A stretch of 64,000 nt of DNA, taken from the NCBI RefSeq assembly GCF_000516985.1, contig NW_006917099.1, positions 946,685 to 1,010,684 of the forward strand, given 5' to 3'. The notes under the pieces are model-generated. The model ran no database searches. It saw nothing but the letters and a program-made list of their open reading frames with translations, and was not told the origin of the DNA. The position numbers and the translations under genes are program-made. This stretch comes from Pestalotiopsis fici W106-1 (taxonomy: Eukaryota; Ascomycota; Sordariomycetes; Amphisphaeriales; Sporocadaceae). Of the stretch, positions 35,735 to 45,236 are shown in pieces. Numbering within the stretch: the stretch's first letter is position 1; every line of letters starts with the position of its first letter.

Positions 35735-37475
35735 ATGGACCTGAAGAGAAAGATTTGCCTTGAACCAACACATGAGAATGTGGTGGTTGATGGCATTTTG
35801 AGATATCCTGACACTGGCCTGAAAGTTCTAGTGGTGGGCGCAGGGCCAGGTGGGCTCATGACCGCCCTTGAATTTTGGAGAAAAGGTCATACTGTCGAAA
35901 TTCTGGAAAAAGCAAATGACATATCGCCGATCGGTACGCGTTCGTTGTCAAATTTCACCTCATAATGCCAGACGCTGATTTCAAGACTTAGGTGATGCTA
36001 TATTCTTGAGTCCTTCTGGGGTATGTGGACTTCATAAATACCCAAAACTGATGGAAGCCTACCCCGCTATCTCAAGGGATATCGTCCTTACGATCCGTCA
36101 ATGGACTGGGGAGTGTATTGTACCACCGTACGAATGGGAGTGGAACAGGCACGATGTGCCCCAGCACGTGGCGTGGCCAATGAGAATTCGAACAATGGTA
36201 GAGAGGGCACCATTTTCACTGATGCTGTACAAACAATGCGAGCGACTTGGCATCAAGACTACATTCGGTGTCAATATTGTGGATTATGTGGAATCGACAG
36301 ACGCGGAGCCAGCCACAGTAATTAGTGAGAATGGCATTGAGTATATTGGGGACATAGTGGTTGCTGCTGACGGGCTAGGCACCAAGTCTCACAATGTTGT
36401 ACTTGGGAAAGTCTCGCGGGCTTATCCGACCGGATTCCAGATTGCCCGTGTCATGTATCACATAGATGAGACTCATGATGCCCCAATGCTGAATCAGCTC
36501 AAGGGGTCACGATCAGATATGAGGATATACTCAGGGTATGGCGAGTCTTCTCCGTTTTTAGTCACTGATTCCAGGACATCTTGCTCACAACTTTATACAG
36601 GCGCAACTTTCATTGCATCGCTGCTGTAGCAGATGATATTGTTGTGATTGGTCTTACTACTCCGGTAGGCTCGCTCGACTCTTGCTTCAACTACCGCTCT
36701 TCCATGACTGATCAAGACATTATAGGACAATGGAATAGCAGCGGAGTCTTGGGCCCAAGGTATCTCGGCTGAAGAGATGCTATCTAGACTACCCGCTCAA
36801 GAAGATCTAGACCCTATCCTGCCCGAGATTATCCGCAGTATCCCCCACGACAAAAAGGTCGTGAGCTGGAAACTATGTTGGCGTGATCCTCAGTCGTCAT
36901 GGACTTCTCCAGGTGGCCGCATTGTCCAGCTTGGTGACAGTGCTCATGCTTTTATTCCTTCGTCCACAATGGGTGCGGTTGCCGCGCTTGAAGACGCCAT
37001 GTCCCTTGCAGAATGTTTACGGCTTGCTGGTAGGGGCAACCCAACAGTCGGGACGAAGGTTCACGAGTTGCTACGGTATGTGCTAACACCATATTCTGCT
37101 GATGTTTTCTTTGTACTTATTCGACTGGGACCCTCTAGTCTGCAACGTGTGGCAATCCTGCAGCGTACTGGCTTCGCAAACAGGCGAGAAGCTCACCAGG
37201 ATACCGGAATGGAGGGCGCTATTAATGACGCGATCGACAACGATCCTTTGCGAATTGGCAAGTGGGTGTGGACCCATCATGCTGAAAAGTATGTAAGCGA
37301 AAAGTTTGCAGAAGCCAAGGCGCATCTCATGATTGGCGCACCTTTTCAGAACTCAAACATCCCGGAGGGCTTCGTATGGGATAGTGATTGGTCTATGGAG
37401 AAGGAATTAGAAGCTGAGAGGCAACGAATTCCTATGGAGAATATTAAACGGAATGGAGATTGGGGCATTTATTAA
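35735..37475 (+). CDS. FAD-dependent monooxygenase (salicylate hydroxylase-like, 497 aa)
   Basis: A class A flavoprotein hydroxylase expected to use FAD and NAD(P)H to hydroxylate an aromatic or polyketide-type substrate. Five exons fit in phase: 35735-35933, 35992-36535, 36601-36664, 36726-37075 and 37139-37475. The dinucleotide-binding motif VLVVGAGPGG is at residues 31-40. The middle has VVAADGLGTKS (the DG motif). GDSAHAFIPSSTMGA at about 339-353 binds the FAD ribityl and pyrophosphate. The C-terminus (GKWVWTHHAEKY) resembles the tail of salicylate-hydroxylase-like enzymes. It lies between a tyrosinase and a decayed FAD oxidase, suggesting a small accessory oxidation locus. No biosynthetic backbone enzyme is in the window, so the substrate is unknown. 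Confidence 0.88.
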
Positions 37476-37750
37476 CAGTATGACGAGGCGGAGGGACACA
37501 CCTAGTACCAGTAATCTTGGAACATGTGTGCTCTTATGTAGAGAGTATTTGTCAATAAATCTGAATAGTATACACGTCGTATCATGGACCCAAGTGTACG
37601 AACCCAGTGACGGTGCGAACACCAAGTCTTTCATATAGGATGAGCTTCGCTGACTTTAAGTTGAAAAACAGCCTTTTCTCTTCTTCTTTTCTTTCCTTTT
37701 TGATATCCTCTTTACGTAGGGAGTAACGCAAGGTCATTCATCTGAATTTC

Positions 37751-39225
37751 CTAAGCATGAAGTTTGAAACCTCCCGGAAAAAGTTGTTGAAAAACTCGCT
37801 TGGGATCATACGTCGCTGCGACTCCTTTCATAAAATTGACATTCTCAATACCATAGCTTCCCAGAGGATCGTAGCTTTGATCTGCGTAGTTGAGGTAGAC
37901 CCAGTCGAGGAGACCCCCTTCGATAGTTGCAGCAAACTCCTTGATGGCTTGCACGCCAGAGTTTACCTTTTGGTAGGCAAAGTTGTTCTGCTCGGATGTG
38001 TTGACCATGGTGTCCAGCTGAAAGAGCAAACCATCGGACTTGTTCCGTTCGATTCCCAAGACGTTACCACCCACTGCCACAGGGCGTTGGGCAAAATTCA
38101 TGGGCAGGGGTTGAAACAGGCATTGTGTTAGGAATTCTCCGTCTGAAATGAAAGACTTTAGGTCGTTGACGAGTCCTTCGTGAACTTCGACAGCTTTTTC
38201 CATGATGCGGACATCATTCTTGACGGTCGAGGTGAACCACGTATCGCTGTGCTTTCGTGTCATCACTTTGTTCCACAATAGATAATTGGGCAGGGTAGTC
38301 AAACTTACAACATGTTATAGGGCAGGGCAGTCTCAAGTCCCATGGCCAAGATCAACTTCTTTTGAAGAATGCTTACCATTTTCGGTAGTTTCTCCCACCT
38401 CGCGAACGCAAGAGCATCTTCCACTCCGCGTGTTTCCACTATGGCTGCTCCGACACCAATGTCTTTGAATTGGGGAATGTAGTTGACGGCACCGATCAGG
38501 CTGCTATGCGGATTCTCTGGGAAATTCGTGGTTAACTCAGAAATAGCCCTAATCGCTTCCGGAATATATTCTTTCGACGACAGGGTGGTACCTCCCCAGA
38601 TGTCATTGGACGGAAAGGTCATCATGGTGAAGCCAACGACGATGCCGAAATTGTTGGACCCGCCCTTGAGGACACGGAAGAGATCCTTGTGAGATCCATT
38701 CTGCTTTACCGTGATGATTTATCCGTCGACCAGAACTATCTTGTAGGAGACGACATTGTCGCAGCCAAAGCCCTTGTGTGCAGTGTACCAGGTATTGCCT
38801 CCGCCCAGCAGGAACCCTGCAACCCCAGTATCATCCTCACGACCGCCTGCACCGATGCGTCCGTGTTGCTGAAGTGCTTGGTATACATCCTTCCAGCAAA
38901 CACCAGGACCAAAAGTGGCGAGGTCGGTGTTCGCATCGTAGCGAATTCCATTCAAGCTGCCGAAGTCCAAAGTGACGCCGCCGTTGATATTGTTCGACTC
39001 GCGTAGAGGCGCATGGCCACCACTTCGCACAGCAAATTTCTGCTGGGCGGAGACCAAAGTCTTGACTACCTCGGAGACCTGCCCGGCAGACTCTGGGCGG
39101 ATGATGCAAGCTGGCTTCACCTTTGTAGTGTTGGAGAAGTAGGAAGTGATACTGGTATGGTATGTTGCGTCCTCATCAGTAAGAATGGGGGATTGCAGTC
39201 CAGCTGCTTTGGGGCTACCAATCAA
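37751..39225 (-). pseudogene. Decayed FAD-linked oxidase of the berberine-bridge (BBE) type
   Basis: Minus strand. The reading frame from 39225 shows the FAD_binding_4 domain (ACIIRPESAGQVSEVV, FAVRSGGHAPL, GPGVCWKDVY, LLGGGNTWYT). A TAA at 38719-38721 interrupts the frame just after IVLVDG. The same frame then continues with KQNGSHKDLFRVLKGGSNNFG and onward. A normal intron joins 38309 to 38246, and the BBE domain follows (YLNYADQSYDPLGSYG). The frame at the 5' end has no ATG before a stop at 39235-39237, so the start is also missing or lies in an unseen exon. The TAA would need only CAA-to-TAA, the change RIP favours, but AAA-to-TAA is equally possible. A mutated partial copy lies at 44735-45040. 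Confidence 0.72.
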
Positions 39226-40168
39226 AGATTCGTGCTACCGCTTTTCCATGGTGAAAGTAACAAAGGGGCTTGTAATAGAATGAGACCAAGACTGCGAATG
39301 AACGATTTCAGCTCAAAAAGAGAGGGAGGAGGGGAAGAGGAAAAAATTGGGTGCGAAACCACGCGCGAAAAGGAGAGAGCCCAATGCCATGCTAGGGTCA
39401 TTGCGCCGCTGCGGGCGTGCAGATCGCAATGGCCCGCGCTGCCTTGTTGGGGGAAGCTGTGACGGAGAGGCAATGGGAAGATGAACATAACAGCTATTGG
39501 TGTTGCGATGGATCAAATGGATTGTGCTTAATTAAAAGGCTGATCCACCCATAATGTTTGATGTCGACAGTATGCGATAGATGAGTCAGCAATTTGGGAT
39601 GCTACAGCATGGTCCGTGATTATCCAAAAATCACTCGCATTTTGGTCAGTTGAGTCGAGTTGATCAAGTCCTTACCCCTTGAAGCTAGTAGAGAGTAGGT
39701 AGAAGTATCTTATGAATCTATAAATGCCTGTTAGTGGCGTACTTGGCGCCGGTAGAAGGGTCTTCATCTGTTGCACTGACGTAGTCAGTACCCACCACCG
39801 ATACTTACTCGAGTATGGTAGATAGCTCTTCATCAGCTCTATTTTGTAGCCCTTCAGGATTAGCCCAGGCTTTCTTCTGAGCTCCTTAATCTTCTCCCCC
39901 CTTCATAATCTGGCGAACGTGAGACTTGACTATTGGAAAAACGTTCACATATACACATGGTCTGGTAGACGCAGAGCAATGAGATCAGGCCAGATCCTCT
40001 TGCATGTTTTCGTCTGGTTGCTGCTGCATATCTGCTTACAAGTTCATGGTCAACGATAACGACGAGACCGTGAGCAACGAAAGCCTGCATCCCCCCACGA
40101 CCTAGCTCCTCCTTTTCAATATCCAATCAATATTAAGAACACACAGAACTTTTTCGACAGCTCCCATA
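39226..40168. other. Intergenic region with transposon-like fragment
   Basis: No gene is recognised. The region carries a 24-bp dispersed repeat also present at 17214-17237. A G/A-rich stretch lies at about 39310-39375. Confidence 0.45.
39773..39796 (-). repeat. 24-bp dispersed repeat, copy 2
   Basis: Its reverse complement matches 17214-17237 at 22 of 24 positions. The surrounding sequence is not similar over a longer range as far as I could see. Confidence 0.6.
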
Positions 40169-40494
40169 TCACTGCTCATCGCCGTCAAACTGACTTCCCA
40201 TGTACAGCAAGAAATAGTCCTGATCACTGCGAGTCTCAGTCTCGTCGTGGAACGTGTTGTAGCCGCTTGCAGGCTCGGTAACGTCGGAGTTGTCTTCATT
40301 TGCTAGGCGCTCAGAGGTAGAGGAATGTTCGACTGCGGTACTCGAGGGGTTCCTGGCTTTGCTCTTTCTTTTCAGAAGTTAGTGGAACGGAAAGGGTGTT
40401 GTAATGGTAAGAGACAGAGACAGGTGACTTACTTGGGGTGGCGTCGGCTTCCTTTCGAGCCTTTCTTGGGTGAGGATTCGGCTTGGTTGGGCAT
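40169..40494 (-). CDS. Small basic-to-acidic protein of unknown function (86 aa)
   Basis: Two minus-strand exons, 40494-40433 and 40367-40169, join in phase over a 65-nt intron with a GTAAGT donor. The N-terminal 30 residues are Lys/Arg/Ser/Pro-rich (MPNQAESSPKKGSKGSRRHP). The rest is acidic and ends in DYFLLYMGSQFDGDEQ. No signal peptide, membrane span or family is recognised. Support is the clean donor, the joined open frame and the charge pattern. It could be a chance open frame. Confidence 0.42.
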
Positions 40495-41640
40495 GATATA
40501 TGCTGAGTTAAAGATGAACATGTATAATGGTCAATGGCTTGTGTTTCTCGAGAGTGCTGGTAGACAAAAGTGCCGGATGATTTATATACGTCTTTCAGGC
40601 TTAGTGACACCGAAAAGCACGGGGGATTTCACGGCAACATTGTGAGTCTCTGTCAGGTGGTTGAGCATCATGACTAGAGCCGCGAGGTTGAATCCGCCCG
40701 TATGTTCCATGGCTGCCATATAGATTAGACTTTCGCGAGAACTTTGATCGAAAGAAGTAGTAGTAACATCGCTTTACTAGTTGTCTGAACATGAAGTCCT
40801 TGTAGTTCACACAGGGTTCACACATGACACGTCGACGTGGCCAGGCCACGACAGAATGGTCAATCTATCTGATTATCCCATGTCAAGAAGATAGCTTTGC
40901 TTGTAATTGGAGATTGTCCTTTTGTCGGCTCCTAATGTAGACCTTATGGCTCAGCTCTCCCGACTTATACCACACCTTTAGCTCGCCTCTTAGGATCGCT
41001 ACTGAATTTGCATGTCTCCTAGTGGTCCTTGTCCTTTTGTAGACTCCACAGGGACACAATCTCGGATGGTGGGACAACAGGGATGGGCCGGGACACTTGT
41101 GGCCATGCGCTTATCATTGTCAAGTCCTGGCTGCAAGTCGCTCTCATTGGCTGCTGTTCTTTTGTTCTGCAAGGGGGCACTAAGCTAGTAATCGCATTCT
41201 ATGCATGAGCCCTTTGCCTACATACGGAGACTGCCAAGACTGCCCCTCCCCCAACGTCCAAGACAGCAGAATTGTATGCGACTTTGCTCACCGAACTTTT
41301 CATCTCCCGTCGGCTTGATCCAGGCCACCCCAACGCCATGCACCATGTAATAGTACATACCTAGCTCAAGCTTGTGAGACACCAAGCATGATCTCACTGG
41401 CCAGTGTCTTTTTGCTTGCATTTCCTTGGCCGTGTGAGCCGACATCCTGTAGCATAACCAAGGCCATGCACCAGAAATTTTCGGTTACGCCCGACTAACA
41501 TGGTTTTTCTGCCTGAGACTACATGATGTCAATTCTGCACATACAGTACCAAGAAAATGAACATATAAGCTGAGCTATTCCAGCCTTGAAAGCTGCTTTG
41601 GCATCAGCACACCACGCAATCCTCATAACACACGTTCATT
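40495..41640. other. Divergent intergenic region
   Basis: About 1.1 kb between the possible small gene and the Clr5-domain gene. No coding exon or repeat is recognised. Confidence 0.45.
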
Positions 41641-44410
41641 ATGGATGCAGGGAGTTCCAGTCACGATCCATACTTCCTTCATGTCAAATTTGACCAAAGA
41701 TGGGAGTGTCACAAAGACACCATCATTCGACTCTACCTCGACGAAAAAATGTCATTCGTGAAACTGGCGGAAACGATGAAAATGCAGTACCGTTTTGATG
41801 CAAAGTAGGTACCAGTTGCTCGCTGTAAAGCTTACCAAGCTTTGACAACCTCGACTGCAATCGTCCGTTGATCCAGGGGGCTGACGTATCTGCTCATAGT
41901 GTTCGACAATACAAGTATCACCTCAAGAAGTGGAATGCGACGAAGAACCTGAAGTCGAGCGACAAAGAAAAAGTCATTACAGTTCTCGGGAAGAGAGCGC
42001 GAGACGGCCATGAGACAGGGATAGTTCGTCACAGTGGTATGGAGGTTGATAAGAAACGTCTACGGAGACACTTGCAGTCCTCAGCGCGGCAACAGCCTGG
42101 CTTGCATCTGCAAGGCATTGTGTACGTCTTACTCAGAATCCTTTCTACACGAACGTGTACATAACTGATCGCCGTCTTGTAGATTTGGCCGATGGAATCT
42201 ACCCCACGAAGCCTTACGAACGACGTTGATACAGCAACTCAATCCTCCTTCTCCCTTTCGAGTAAACGTCTCGACACCAAGCGACGTCAGTGTTCTGAGC
42301 CCACCAGCAACGACTCCACAACAGGGAAATGCAGCCAATGTACCAACCCCAACAACAACAGCCATTATCCACAGAACGTATGTCAATAGAGCGAGATACC
42401 TCGTGGAAGGAAGACTTCAAGATCTTTTCAATGATATGACTGCTGCTGAGTCAAGGTCAGAACGCATTTTCACCAAAATGTCGAATGAGATCATAAGCTA
42501 ATTCTACCATCAGAACTACCACCAATTGGCTCCATCACTTCTGGCTCTTTTCATTCATGTCAGCGAAGTATTGGGGAAAGGGCCCAACCCAATGGTCCTG
42601 GGAGCTTCTCAACTTCATGACACTGGCAGATATCACTTCGTCGCCGAATACCCCGGGCTGCATTGGCGCATCGCCGCCTCATCTTGCTGAAACAGCGCAC
42701 GCTCATACAGATCGGTCCTCGGCTCGCACCGTTATTGCCCCTACGCCACTTTGTCGCTGGTCAATTCATTACCAGACACCAAATTATGAGAGAATACCTT
42801 CTCCAACACGTAACATTCAGGACGAATTTCCCAGAAATGCACCAGATACATGGCCAGCTTGGCAGCGGGGCTCAGTCCGTGAAAGTTTGGCAGATCGCCT
42901 GAAGGAAGCCATTGAGCAGAATTCGTTCAGTGACATTGAACGAGAGTCTCTACCAATCTCGACTACACAAATCGTCGAAGCTGTCGCCAGATCACCAGAG
43001 GAACTCCGGGTTGAGTCAATAGGTTTTGCTATTATGGCTCAAAATGTCGAAGTTCTCTCTGACCAAGATTGGAACGTCATCAGTAGGGATCTCGATTTGT
43101 CTACACTACATCCATTTCACCTCGCAGCAAGCTATCTGAGTGGGGGCAAGACTTGTTGCAACGTGCTTACATTTCTCGCCTTGAATCTCGGCCCCACCAG
43201 TTCCAATTCCATCAAGAAACTGTATATTAATGACCTGGGCTATACAGTTCTAGATTGTTTGATGTTGTTGATTCTGAAGGGCCATACCTCTTGCACAATA
43301 GCAGTCGCGGACAGTCAGGTACCACGATCCCAGGCGTTTGTTGGAGAAGAGATTGACCTGTGCGGGCGTTGGGATGCAGATTCAACTTGTGTCATTGCCT
43401 TGCATAGGGAAGGTGTCGCACGTGCCCCTTTCTGTTGGAAGCATGTTTTCTGCCATACCTCAGTGCAGGCGATTTGTCATTCGATAAATGCCATCTTTCG
43501 CATGCCTTGGTCACCAGACATTGACACACCCAGTGGCTTGTTCATCAAGTACTGCCAGAACCAGAGCTGCAAACAGAAGCTGTCACTACTTCCTTTACAC
43601 ACACTAGTACTTGTGGCTTTCCACCTCGGTAACAGCGGCACTGAGGGAGAGACATTATTTGGTATGGTTGCCTGTCTGCTATGCCTATTGATGAACGGCG
43701 CAAATCCACTCGAGCGGGCTGAGATATCGCTCAATTCTCTGCTTGACATTGACGAAGAGGGCTGCAGTCACATCTTCATGACTCCAGCGGAGCTAGCTAA
43801 ACGTGTTCCTTATGAACTGTTAAGAACATGGAGCAAAGAAGCCCAGCTTGGCTGGAATGTCTTTGCGGAGACCTTGCAATTTGCTGTGAATGAGCGAAGA
43901 AGCTCTATGCAAGCAGAGGCTCCATCCGCAAGCTCCAGCTCTTTTGGTCTGGAAGACGATACCAACCCTGATGGACCGAGAGCAAGATTTTGGTGGTCAG
44001 AAAGCGTTAAGAAAAAGGATAAAGTTGGACACGATGAAAGCTGCGACCACGAATACGACTGTCTAGTCGAAGGAGAGCGAAGGAATTTCTATGGAAAGAG
44101 CCCGGAACTTGGCAAGCTTTGGGGGATGATACAGGCGGAATTACTGACGTACCGTCGCGTCCAGGAAGGAGATCGTTGGCTGTCTTCCAATTTCAACATG
44201 CATGCCGTGCTGCAGGCTCTGAGTCGTCATCAAGACATAGATACACTCCCCATGTTCACAAGCTCGCTGACAATGCCGCTATGTGTATGCGGAAAGTACA
44301 TGGACGCATATGATGATCTCTGCCCAACAGTTCAAGAGGCATGTGCCGTATACTTCAGCAACATGGATGACTGGTCGAGATCCATATTTATAGAGATGCC
44401 CATATCATGA
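41641..44410 (+). CDS. Clr5-domain protein (851 aa)
   Basis: Four exons fit in phase: 41641-41804, 41900-42121, 42183-42455 and 42514-44410. The N-terminal Clr5 domain (about residues 18-66) reads W-E-C-H-K-D-T-I-I-R-L-Y and then VRQYKYHLKKWN across the first intron. The domain is named from fission yeast Clr5, a silencing factor, and is very common in Pezizomycotina, where it is presumed to bind DNA. A Pro/Thr-rich linker follows, then NWLHHFWLFSFM and a long C-terminal region with leucine-rich helices and no catalytic motif. The downstream edge runs into the assembly gap only 42 bases after the stop, so the 3' UTR is incomplete. A role in silencing nearby repeat DNA is speculation. Confidence 0.82.
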
Positions 44411-44437
44411 GCGCCATTCATTAGAACAGTTGATAGT

Positions 44438-44552
44438 GGGGGGGGGGGGGGGNNNNNNNNNNNNNNNNNNNNNNNNNNNNNNNNNNNNNNNNNNNNNNNN
44501 NNNNNNNNNNNNNNNNNNNNNNNNNNNNNNNNNNNNNNNNNNNNNNNNNNNN
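44438..44552. other. Assembly gap (100 N) with poly-G edge
   Basis: Fifteen G residues (44438-44452) run directly into exactly 100 N (44453-44552). A round 100-N gap is a scaffold placeholder, and the poly-G is probably a sequencing artefact. True length and content are unknown, so neighbouring order should be treated with care. Confidence 0.97.
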
Positions 44553-44734
44553 CGATGAGATAAACAAGGGTGGTTATAAAAATATGAGGGACTGTCCGAT
44601 AGCGAGGTTCCATTCTACGCAATACACCTGTAATTCGTCTCAACCGGTTTATAGAATTTTTACCTTATTAATTCCTTAAATCTAGCTGTCGTCTGCAGAA
44701 TAAGATATCGATTAGCCTAATAAGATTTATTCCA

Positions 44735-45040
44735 GTTTCCTAGGCATGAAGTTTGAAACCTCTCGAGGAGGTCCCCTTCGATAGTTGCTGTAAACTCTTT
44801 AATAGCTTATACGCCAGATTTTACCTTTTAGTAGGCAAAATCGTTCTGCTCGGAAATATTAACTATAGTGTTTAGCTGAAAGAGCAGATTATCGGCTTTG
44901 TTCCGCTCGATGCCTATAATGTTACTACCTATTGCCACAGAGAGTTGGACAAAATTTATAGGCAGAGGCTGGAACAGGCATTATATCAGGCGTCTGATAT
45001 GAAAGCCTTTAGGTCGTTGACGAGTTCTTCGAAAGAACTT
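44735..45040 (-). pseudogene. Mutated partial copy of the BBE oxidase 3' end
   Basis: This aligns with 37745-38185 in the same orientation, with an internal deletion of about 125 bases (the part matching 37779-37904). Most differences are G-to-A and C-to-T, concentrated at CpA/TpG (for example CAGCAAACTCC to CTGTAAACTCT, CTTGATGGC to TTTAATAGC, TTGCACGCC to TTATACGCC). This is the pattern left by RIP on a duplicated sequence. The open frame is destroyed. Flanking DNA on both sides (44573-44730, 45045-45200) is A/T-rich and looks equally decayed. Confidence 0.85.
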
Positions 45041-45236
45041 TTTATAAGTCATATCCTTAGAAATCATCAATCGACATAATTAGCAGCTTCTCGACGATTT
45101 TGCGATTGTTTTTGTTACTATATAATTACTTCGATCCTTGGACCCTCCTTTGCAAAGATATGAAAAATAAAAGATAAGTCTAGTAGTATCCGAAACCGCG
45201 GTTAGACAAACTAAGTCTAAATCCTATTGCCGGTAC

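Noticed and set aside
44332..44643. Open frame running through the N gap
   Set aside because: It is an artefact of translating undetermined bases.
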